Part shown: piece after piece, positions 9,825 through 15,372 of the stretch
Layout of the letters: each line of letters begins with the position of its first letter
Numbering within the stretch: position 1 is the first letter of the stretch
Assembly: GCA_964511185.1 (NCBI GenBank)
Contig: CAZEDU010000124.1
Span: 1-15,372, forward strand
Origin: CAZEDU01 sp964511185
GTDB taxonomy: Bacteria; Myxococcota; Myxococcia; Myxococcales; Myxococcaceae
Direction of reading: 5' to 3'
DNA length: 15,372 nt
Position numbers and translations under genes: made by a program
Notes under the pieces: model-generated
The model's database searches: none
What the model was told of the DNA's origin: nothing
Seen by the model: only the letters and a program-made list of their open reading frames with translations

Positions 9825-10039
9825 TCACTCGCTAAGCGGAGCCCGTTCGAAGAACACTGGGTGGAGCCAGACGGTTTCGTCGGCAGGCGCTGGACCACCT
9901 GCTGCATCGGTCCGCGGCAGCTTCACATGGCCATGCGGCCAACTGCCCAGCGAAACACCGCGTACGGCCCCGCGGGAAAACCCTCCGCATCGATGTACGG
10001 CGGGGCCGACGTCACGCGAATTATCTCGCCCGGATTCAC
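9825..10039 (-). pseudogene. Frameshifted remnant of an unrecognised gene
   Basis: Minus-strand frames in this gap read like protein but break. From a GTG at 10039 the first frame gives NPGEIIRVTSAPPYIDAEGF, continues to GPYAVFRWAV, then stops at 9923. Around 9940 an adjacent frame takes over (SWPHGHVKLPRTDAAGG, later ADETVWLHPVFFERAPLSE) and runs to a TGA at 9825. Beyond it the same frame stays open to a TAG at 9729 with plausible protein text. A one-base slip near 9940 would join the two halves. No known family is evident. The GTG start has no good ribosome-binding site and lies 14 bases after the upstream TPR gene. It could instead be two tiny ORFs or a sequencing error. Confidence 0.4.
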
Positions 10040-10053
10040 GAACGCTATTGTGT

Positions 10054-10728
10054 CTATTCCTCTCGCGCCACGTCTGACATCAACACCTTGGTGTATTCCT
10101 CAGCGGCCTCCTCGTCGCGGTTCAGAGATGACAAGAGTTCCGCCCAGAAGAAACGAAGCGCGTAGGCCTTAGCGCTGTTGGGGAAAAGCGTCAGATAGGC
10201 GCTATACATCTCACTCGCGTCTTCGCAGACATCGGTGAAGCAGGCTCCGCGACATTCATTGTGCCAGCTGACCGCGAGATTCGAGAAGAGCCGTTCGGAA
10301 TGCTCCCGACATTCTTCGGAGCCTCTTCCATCCTCAATCATTTTCCTCAGACGACCTGCTTGTGTGACGGTCATCTTTCGGTTGCCACTTCGTAAAACGC
10401 AATCGAGGATCTTCGCTTGGAAAACACACGCCTCAGGCGAGAACGGTCGTTCTTTGATCAGCGAGTCGTACACCAAAGCTGCTTCGCGATCGTTGCCCTC
10501 TTCGAAATCGAGGTCAGCCTGTTGCTTCATCATCTCGTACCGATCGATGTCCTTCGTGGCGAGTTGGGCGAACATCCGCTTTCGGGTCAGATTTCCAGCA
10601 AGCGCCCGGTCCGGGAAATGCCGAGAGATCCTTCCGCCGAGATTGACGTCTTTCACTTCTCTTCTGTGTTCCTGAGCTGATGCCAATCCGGAGAAGGTCA
10701 GCGCGATGATGACAGAGCAGCAGCGCAT
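10054..10728 (-). CDS. Short exported TPR-like protein
   Basis: The 224-aa protein starts at ATG 10728 with AAGGA about six bases upstream. Residues 1-18 are a signal peptide ending ASA before QEHRREV. The rest is helical with TPR-like periodicity (ADLDFEEGNDREAALVYDSL, residues ~80-100; then NSAKAYALRFFWAELLSSLN and EEAAEEYTKVL near the end). Six cysteines between ~110 and 180 could form disulphides in the periplasm. From memory, the AVSWHNEC, LTLFPNSAKAYALRFFWAEL and YTKVL segments recall AglT-like TPR proteins of the Myxococcus gliding machinery, which are longer, so this may be a truncated relative. No other gliding genes are in the window. GC is visibly lower than in flanking housekeeping genes. 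Confidence 0.7.
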   Translation of the reverse strand: MRCCSVIIALTFSGLASAQEHRREVKDVNLGGRISRHFPDRALAGNLTRKRMFAQLATKDIDRYEMMKQQADLDFEEGNDREAALVYDSLIKERPFSPEACVFQAKILDCVLRSGNRKMTVTQAGRLRKMIEDGRGSEECREHSERLFSNLAVSWHNECRGACFTDVCEDASEMYSAYLTLFPNSAKAYALRFFWAELLSSLNRDEEAAEEYTKVLMSDVAREE

Positions 10729-11018
10729 GGCGTCCTTGTCAGTAAACCCTTGGGAAGCGAACGAATCATCCTCGATGTACCTTGCTCAAGCGGCTACTCG
10801 ACGACTCCGACTTGTAGAGCGGCGACGTTTGGCTCATTGAATCCAAACAGCCTCTTCGCTGCATCCAAGTCGCACTCACTTGCTTTGGAGAAGGAAGCCG
10901 ATGCGTACCTTTCTAATTTTGGCTCCTTTCCGCCATACGAATCGTCTGACACCTCTCCCCCCGAGTGAGGTGTCAATTACTTCGCGAGCTGAAGCGGTCT
11001 TCACTAGGCTTCGCGAAC
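10729..11018. other. Divergent intergenic region with weak ORF
   Basis: These 290 bases separate the minus-strand TPR gene from the plus-strand beta-propeller gene and should carry both promoters. A minus-strand frame (10976-10794, 60 codons from TTG) reads partly like protein (SKASECDLDAAKRLFGFNEP) and may be the tail of a lost gene. Its start lies inside the inverted repeat at 10947-10975, and no ribosome-binding site supports it. A plus-strand frame over the same DNA is equally open. I do not call either as a gene. Confidence 0.3.
10947..10975. repeat. 9-bp perfect inverted repeat (right copy of the direct repeat)
   Basis: TGACACCTC and GAGGTGTCA flank an 11-base spacer. The left arm lies within the 15-base direct repeat shared with 9695-9709. 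It lies between divergent genes, 44 bases before the chosen start of the beta-propeller gene. It could be an operator, a transcript hairpin or a dispersed palindromic element; no T-run follows on either strand, so an ordinary terminator is unlikely. Confidence 0.55.
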
Positions 11019-12017
11019 GTGAAAGACCTTCGACCTGGCCTTCTCTTGGCGGTGCTGGCGTTCAGCGCAGTGTTCACGGTTCGTTGCGCGACGCCGACGG
11101 GTAACGACGACGCGGGCGTCGACCCGAACAACAACCCGACCGACGGGGGCAACTCGCCGCCCAACGTGACGGTCACCACCATTGACTTGGGCCCGGACGC
11201 CGGCGCGAAACACATCGCCGCGCTGCCGAACGGAAACCTCATCGTCACCGAGGGAAACCGGTTGCGCGTTCTCGAGGTCGATCAGACCGGCGCGCACGTG
11301 AAGGTGAACTCGACCGACTTCGCGGGGTTCAACTGGCCGAACAGCGTGGTGGTCGACGACCAAGGTCGCGTCATCGTCGGTGGGTACCAGGAAGTTTATA
11401 TGTACCCGAACGGCATCGACGGGCAGCGGGTGGTGTACATCGCGAAGGTCGGCAATCAGCCGCTCGACAACCTGACTTGGGGCGGCACGCCGAAGCGGCT
11501 CTGGCTCATCACCAAGAGCAACCCGACGGCGCCGACAATGCGGCTGTACCGCTACGACAACGCCTCCGGCACCGACGCCGGCACGCCGACCATCGTTCTC
11601 GAGCGCGACGACTTCGGCCACCAGAGCATGGCGGTCGACGACGACAACAACGTCTACTTCTACGACGGCAATGGCTGCCGCTTGCTGATGCTGACCACCG
11701 ACGGCGGCTTCTCGGTGACGGCGGGCAACGAGCTCGATCAGTTGAACGTCTGCAACATCGGCGGGCTGATTCTCAACGAGCCGAAGATTTCACAGGGCAG
11801 CGGCATCGGCATCGACCCGACCGGGAAGAAGCTTCTCTACTCCGAAGGCATGCACAAGGTGCTGCTCGACGTGACGCCGCGTGCCGACGGCAAGAGCTAC
11901 CCATCGATCTACACGCAGTTCGACCAAGCGACCGAACCGGGGCGTTTCGTGTCGACGCCCAACGCCATCTACCTGCTCGACGGCGAGACGAAGATTAGGA
12001 AGCTCACCCTGGAGTGA
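11019..12017 (+). CDS. Exported beta-propeller (NHL/SMP-30-like) protein
   Basis: I chose GTG 11019 because it puts a proper signal peptide at the N-terminus: KDLRPG, then hydrophobic LLLAVLAFSAVFTV, then Arg-Cys. An upstream GTG at 10965 would add 18 charged residues. The product is 332 aa. The Cys at the end of the hydrophobic stretch suggests a lipoprotein, though TVRC is a poor lipobox. An Asp/Asn/Pro-rich linker follows. The body shows repeated propeller-like blades (AALPNGNLIVTEGNRLRVLE, NSVVVDDQGRVIVGGY, SMAVDDDNNVYFYDGNG, GIGIDPTGKKLLYSEG), typical of NHL or gluconolactonase-like folds. Whether it is an enzyme or a binding protein cannot be told. It ends 184 bases before comM with no clear terminator between. 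Confidence 0.8.
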   Translation: MKDLRPGLLLAVLAFSAVFTVRCATPTGNDDAGVDPNNNPTDGGNSPPNVTVTTIDLGPDAGAKHIAALPNGNLIVTEGNRLRVLEVDQTGAHVKVNSTDFAGFNWPNSVVVDDQGRVIVGGYQEVYMYPNGIDGQRVVYIAKVGNQPLDNLTWGGTPKRLWLITKSNPTAPTMRLYRYDNASGTDAGTPTIVLERDDFGHQSMAVDDDNNVYFYDGNGCRLLMLTTDGGFSVTAGNELDQLNVCNIGGLILNEPKISQGSGIGIDPTGKKLLYSEGMHKVLLDVTPRADGKSYPSIYTQFDQATEPGRFVSTPNAIYLLDGETKIRKLTLE

Positions 12018-12189
12018 GTGCGGCACCGGGAAGCTCGACGGCGGAACCCTGGCGAGCCTCACCGACTCGTTCACATTCTCCGTGACGGCGTGCCGCGTTT
12101 CGAGCCGGGGGATTGTCGCGTTTCCCCCTTCAGAGCAAGACCGCTTCCATTGCCTGGCACACGCGTTGCTCGACCTGTGGCATTTCGCA

Positions 12190-12195
12190 GGGAGG
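12190..12195 (+). promoter_or_regulatory. Ribosome-binding site deciding the comM start
   Basis: GGGAGG lies six bases before GTG 12202. The reading frame is open far upstream (to before 11881), but this site and the family's usual N-terminus fix the start here. Confidence 0.8.
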
Positions 12196-12201
12196 TCAAC
12201 G

Positions 12202-13857
12202 GTGCTCGCGCGTGTTCGGTCTGGTGCCCTGATGGGCGTGGACGCGGTGGTGGTGGAAGTGGAGGTCGACATGACGCTGGGGCTGCCCTACTTCAACGTG
12301 GTCGGGCTGCCCGAAGGCGCGGTGAAGGAGAGCAAGGTCCGCGTCACCTCCGCGCTCAAGAACACCGGCTACGAGCTGCCGCAAAAGCGCATCACGGTGA
12401 ATCTGGCTCCAGCGGACATCCGCAAAGAGGGCGCTGCCTTCGAGCTGCCCATCGCGCTCGGGGTGCTCGCGGCGGCGCAGCTCATCGACGGCGCGCCGCT
12501 GGGCGACTTCCTCTTCGGCGGGGAGCTGTCGCTCGATGGGTCAGTGAAGCCGATACGCGGCGTGCTGCCGCTGGCGATCGCCGCGCGCGACGGTGGCTTT
12601 CGCGGCGTGATGGTGCCAACCGCGAACGCCGGCGAAGCCTCGCTGGTCGACCGCATTCAGGTCATCGGCGTGCAGCACCTGAAGGAAGCGGTGGACCACC
12701 TCTCGGGCGTCAACGCCATCGCGCCCTACGCGCGGCAGACCGCGGCGCGGCCCGACGCTGGCACCGCGGCGCTCGACCTCTCCGAGGTGCGCGGCCAGGC
12801 CGAGGTGAAAGACGCGCTCGAGCTCGCCGCCGCGGGTGGGCACAACATGCTGATGTGCGGCCCACCTGGCTCCGGCAAGACGATGCTCGCGCGCCGGCTG
12901 CCCACCATCCTGCCTCCCTTGAGCTTCGAGGAGGCGCTCGAGGTGACGAAGATCTACTCGGTGCTGGGGCTGCTCCGCGAAGAGCAGTCGCTCGTGCACA
13001 GCAGACCCTTTCGCGCGCCGCACCACACCATCTCGGATGCGGGATTGGTGGGCGGCGGTCCGCTCACCCGGCCCGGCGAGCTGTCGATGGCCCACCACGG
13101 CGTGCTCTTCCTCGATGAGCTGCCGGAGTTTCGCAAGCACGTGCTCGAAGTGCTGCGCCAACCCTTGGAGGAAGGCCGGGTCCACCTCGCGCGCGCGAGC
13201 TCGAGCGCGACCTACCCGTGCCGGGTGATGCTGATCGCCGCGATGAACCCGTGCCCGTGCGGCTACTACAACGTGGCCGGTCACGCGTGCAGCTGCGCGC
13301 GCCCCCGGGTGAGCGACTACCACGCGCGGGTGAGCGGCCCGTTGCTCGACCGCATCGACATCACGCTCGAGACGCGCCCGGTCGAGCTCAAGCACCTCAC
13401 CGCGCTGGAGTCGCGCGAGCTTCCCAGCGCGCACTTCCTAAACCGGGTGATCGCCGCGCGCGAGCGGCAGCGCCGGCGCTTCCATGCCGAGCCGGGCATC
13501 TACTGCAACGCCCAGATGACGCCGCGCATGTTGAGGCAGTACTGCCAGATGTCCGCGCGCTCCCACGCCGACCTGGAGCGCTCGGTGGCGCGCTTCGGGC
13601 TGTCCGCGCGCGCGCACGACCGAATCTTGAAGATGGCGCTGACCCGCGCGGACCTGGAAGGCCACGGCCGCATCGAAGAGGCGGACATGCGCTTCGCGAT
13701 CGCCTGCCGCGTGCTCGACCGCCGCACCTGGCTGCCTTCCGATGGCAGCGTCTTCCGCGCCCCGCCGCCCGGGCCCCGGCCCCTGGAGGAGCCGCCCGAG
13801 GACTTGGACGCGCTGCTCGCTTGCCGTTTGGAGGGCGATCCCCTACAGCACGGCTGA
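12202..13857 (+). CDS. comM: ComM/YifB family AAA+ ATPase (magnesium chelatase-like)
   Basis: The 551-aa protein matches the family in length and layout. The N-terminus LARVRSGALMGVDAVVVEVE is typical, and residues ~20-165 form the Lon-protease-like ChlI domain. The AAA+ core has Walker A GPPGSGKT (220-227), Walker B VLFLDE (301-306) and a likely arginine finger in SGPLLDRID (R384). A Cys-rich insert (C351, C353, C363, C365, around AMNPCPCGYY) is characteristic of ComM. The helical Mg-chelatase C-terminal domain follows. In Vibrio and other competent bacteria ComM is a hexameric helicase that promotes branch migration during integration of transformed DNA; it is also found in bacteria not known to be competent. 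A plsC-like gene begins 3 bases after its stop. Confidence 0.95.
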   Translation: MLARVRSGALMGVDAVVVEVEVDMTLGLPYFNVVGLPEGAVKESKVRVTSALKNTGYELPQKRITVNLAPADIRKEGAAFELPIALGVLAAAQLIDGAPLGDFLFGGELSLDGSVKPIRGVLPLAIAARDGGFRGVMVPTANAGEASLVDRIQVIGVQHLKEAVDHLSGVNAIAPYARQTAARPDAGTAALDLSEVRGQAEVKDALELAAAGGHNMLMCGPPGSGKTMLARRLPTILPPLSFEEALEVTKIYSVLGLLREEQSLVHSRPFRAPHHTISDAGLVGGGPLTRPGELSMAHHGVLFLDELPEFRKHVLEVLRQPLEEGRVHLARASSSATYPCRVMLIAAMNPCPCGYYNVAGHACSCARPRVSDYHARVSGPLLDRIDITLETRPVELKHLTALESRELPSAHFLNRVIAARERQRRRFHAEPGIYCNAQMTPRMLRQYCQMSARSHADLERSVARFGLSARAHDRILKMALTRADLEGHGRIEEADMRFAIACRVLDRRTWLPSDGSVFRAPPPGPRPLEEPPEDLDALLACRLEGDPLQHG

Positions 13858-13860
13858 CCC

Positions 13861-14661
13861 ATGGGCCTGGCCTACTTCTTCCTCAACGCCGCGCAGGCGG
13901 TGATCGTCCTCGTCTGGTGCGTGTTCTGGATGAGCCTGGCGATCGTCATCAGCCTGTTTCACGCCAACCTTCCGCTCGTGCTCGCGCGGCGCGCCTGGGC
14001 GCCGTTTCTGATTCGGCTCACGGGCGCGCGCTTCGTGGTCGAGCCGCTGCCGAACGTCGACTGGAGCAAGCCCCACATCTTCATGATGAACCACGCCTCC
14101 CAGCTGGACATCTGCTGCGCGTTCGCGGCGATTCCGTCGAACCTGCGGTTCGTCGCGAAGAAGGCGCTCGCCTACGTGCCGTTCCTGGGCTGGTACATGC
14201 AGGCGACGAAGATGATCTTCATCGACCGCAGCAACCATCAGGAGGCGATTCGCAGCCTCCAGCTCGCGGGGGAGCGCATCCGCGCCGGCTCCAACATCCT
14301 GGTGTATCCCGAAGGCACGCGCTCGCGAACCGGACAGGTGCTCCCCTTCAAGAAGGGGCCGTTCGTCCTCGCGCTCGAAGCGCAGGTGTCCATCATCCCG
14401 GTCGCGATCGTCGGGTCTGACCAGGTGCTGCCGGCGGGTGGCTTCAAGCCGCGGCCTGGGGTGATGCATATGAAGATCGGCGAGCCGATCGAGACGAAGG
14501 GCCGCGTGTCAGGCCCGGGCGCGCGCGACGCGTTGTTGGTCGAGGTGCGCGACGCGCTCATCGCGATGCACCGCGAGCTCGGCGGCGCCGGCGGAGCGCC
14601 CGAGGCGATCGCCGACCGCGGCGTGGAAGGCGTCGGCACCTTGCGCAAGCGCGCCGGCTGA
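13861..14661 (+). CDS. plsC: 1-acyl-sn-glycerol-3-phosphate acyltransferase (PlsC family)
   Basis: The 266-aa protein transfers an acyl chain to lysophosphatidic acid at the cytoplasmic membrane, making phosphatidic acid for phospholipid synthesis. All main PlsC blocks are present: the catalytic NHxxxxD as NHASQLD (H78, D83), MIFIDRSN (118-125), VYPEGTRSR (148-156) and SIIPVAI (177-183). One or two hydrophobic helices at residues ~5-35 anchor it. Start ATG 13861 lies 3 bases after the comM stop with no strong ribosome-binding site, which suggests translational coupling to comM. The substrate could be another lysolipid, since the family includes such variants. The last ~25 residues are Gly/Ala-rich and probably disordered. 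Confidence 0.92.
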   Translation: MGLAYFFLNAAQAVIVLVWCVFWMSLAIVISLFHANLPLVLARRAWAPFLIRLTGARFVVEPLPNVDWSKPHIFMMNHASQLDICCAFAAIPSNLRFVAKKALAYVPFLGWYMQATKMIFIDRSNHQEAIRSLQLAGERIRAGSNILVYPEGTRSRTGQVLPFKKGPFVLALEAQVSIIPVAIVGSDQVLPAGGFKPRPGVMHMKIGEPIETKGRVSGPGARDALLVEVRDALIAMHRELGGAGGAPEAIADRGVEGVGTLRKRAG

Positions 14662-14690
14662 TCTCACCGGCGAGATGCTTCGCTCGGTCC

Positions 14691-14710
14691 AGGACAGGCT
14701 GCCTCGTCCT
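14691..14710 (+). terminator. Strong hairpin between plsC and recA
   Basis: AGGACAGG pairs with CCTCGTCCT around a CTG loop, giving eight base pairs with one bulged C. A weaker stem, ATCTC/GAGAT, lies just after the plsC stop (14661-14676). There is no T-run, so it would not be a classical intrinsic terminator; it could end plsC transcripts weakly or sit in the recA leader. The remaining bases to 14801 must include the recA promoter, but I found no clear LexA-type operator. Confidence 0.4.
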
Positions 14711-14801
14711 GGCGCCGTCGCTCAGCGCGGCATCGCGCTTGCTTCGCTTCCTTCGACACACGCGCGCATTGGGGAATGCGGCGGAACACGGAGAGGCGAG
14801 A

Positions 14802-15372
14802 ATGGGGAAGCTGAACGAGAAGCTGAAGGCTGTGGCTGCCGCCGTGGCGGCCATCGAGAAGCAGTTCGGTCGCGGCGCCATCATGCAGCTCGGTGGCGAT
14901 TCACCGGACCAGAAGGTCGCAACGATTCCATCCGGCTCGGTGGCGCTCGATCGCGCGTTCGGCGTCGGCGGCTATCCACGCGGGCGGGTGGTGGAGATCT
15001 TCGGCGGCGAATCGTCGGGCAAGACGACGCTCACCCTGCACGCCATCGCGCAGGTGCAGGCGCAGGGCGGCACGGCGGCCTTCATCGATGCGGAGCACGC
15101 GCTCGACACCACCTACGCGCGCAAGCTCGGCGTGCGGGTGGAGGAGCTGCTCATCTCGCAGCCCGACACGGGAGAGCAGGCGCTGGAAATCACCGAGCAC
15201 CTGGTGCGCTCCGGCGCGATCGATCTGATCGTCGTCGACTCGGTGGCCGCGCTCGTCCCACGCGCCGAAATCGAAGGCGAGATGGGCGACGCGCACATGG
15301 GCGTGCAGGCGCGCTTGATGAGCCAGGCGCTGCGCAAGCTGACCGGCGCGGTGAGCCGCAGCGGCACGTGCA
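14802..15372 (+). CDS. recA: Recombinase RecA (3' part outside window)
   Basis: The first 190 codons of RecA are present. It is the ATP-dependent strand-exchange protein that also activates LexA cleavage in the SOS response. Start ATG 14802 has GAGG five bases upstream. Visible landmarks: N-terminal helix, EKQFGRGAIMQLG (19-31), Walker A GGESSGKT (68-75), FIDAEHALD (94-102), SQPDTGEQALEI (119-130), Walker B LIVVDSVAAL (142-151), and the block EGEMGDAHMGVQARLMSQAL before the cut. The second Walker A residue is Gly rather than the near-invariant Pro, and the segment after HALD reads TTY rather than PxY. Otherwise the sequence looks functional. The gene follows plsC after 140 bases and probably has its own promoter. 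Confidence 0.97.
   Translation, partial: MGKLNEKLKAVAAAVAAIEKQFGRGAIMQLGGDSPDQKVATIPSGSVALDRAFGVGGYPRGRVVEIFGGESSGKTTLTLHAIAQVQAQGGTAAFIDAEHALDTTYARKLGVRVEELLISQPDTGEQALEITEHLVRSGAIDLIVVDSVAALVPRAEIEGEMGDAHMGVQARLMSQALRKLTGAVSRSGTC

Noticed and set aside
9661..10172. Two overlapping plus-strand frames (138 and 137 codons)
   Set aside because: Both lack ribosome-binding sites and domain features; the opposite strand has more protein-like text in this stretch.
11881..12201. Upstream extension of the comM frame
   Set aside because: It overlaps the end of the beta-propeller gene, has no family match, and a good ribosome-binding site fixes the start at 12202.
12018..13118. Second plus-strand frame of 366 codons over comM
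   Set aside because: It is Arg/Ala/Gly-rich shadow text; the ComM motifs are all in the other frame.

Overview
The window reads as high-GC chromosomal DNA from a Gram-negative bacterium, most likely a myxobacterium (Myxococcota) or close relative. The grounds are the strong G/C bias at third codon positions, many GTG/TTG starts, a large Oar-like TonB-dependent receptor with an N-terminal carboxypeptidase-regulatory domain, several lipoprotein-like or exported proteins of unknown function, and a TPR protein reminiscent of myxobacterial gliding-motility TPR proteins. The taxon is an inference; no rRNA or other phylogenetic marker is present except a partial recA.

Left block (1-7722, all on the minus strand). 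In transcription order: a LIC_10091-like protein (7722-6523), a 1011-aa TonB-dependent receptor (6457-3422) whose leader can fold into a hairpin over its ribosome-binding site, a possible 88-aa ORF (3347-3081), a lipoprotein-like protein of unknown function (3001-1547), and a radical SAM protein with a CxxxCxxC cluster motif (1504 to beyond base 1). The last two lie 42 bases apart and may be co-transcribed.

Middle block (7723-11018, accessory in character). A GspG/pilin-like C-terminal domain protein lies in the same frame as, and directly after, a 61-aa single-pass membrane protein; only a TAA separates the two frames. Divergent from these is a plus-strand protein with four predicted membrane segments and an FG-GAP-like Asp-rich motif. 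Then comes a lower-GC stretch holding a frameshifted gene remnant and a short exported TPR protein. A 15-base direct repeat (9695-9709 and 10946-10960) borders this stretch; its right-hand copy is part of a 9-bp perfect inverted repeat.

Right block (11019-15372, plus strand). An exported beta-propeller protein is followed by comM/yifB (AAA+ magnesium-chelatase-like protein, recombination and natural transformation), a plsC-type acyltransferase 3 bases downstream, and the first 190 codons of recA after a 140-base leader. ComM and RecA both act on recombining DNA, so their proximity may be meaningful, but comM-plsC could simply be a housekeeping pair.

I see no CRISPR array, transposase, integrase, phage gene, tRNA, rRNA or biosynthetic cluster. 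I cannot demonstrate a new multi-gene system here. The most unusual parts are the repeat-bounded low-GC segment, the split membrane/pilin-like locus and the hairpin over the receptor's ribosome-binding site.
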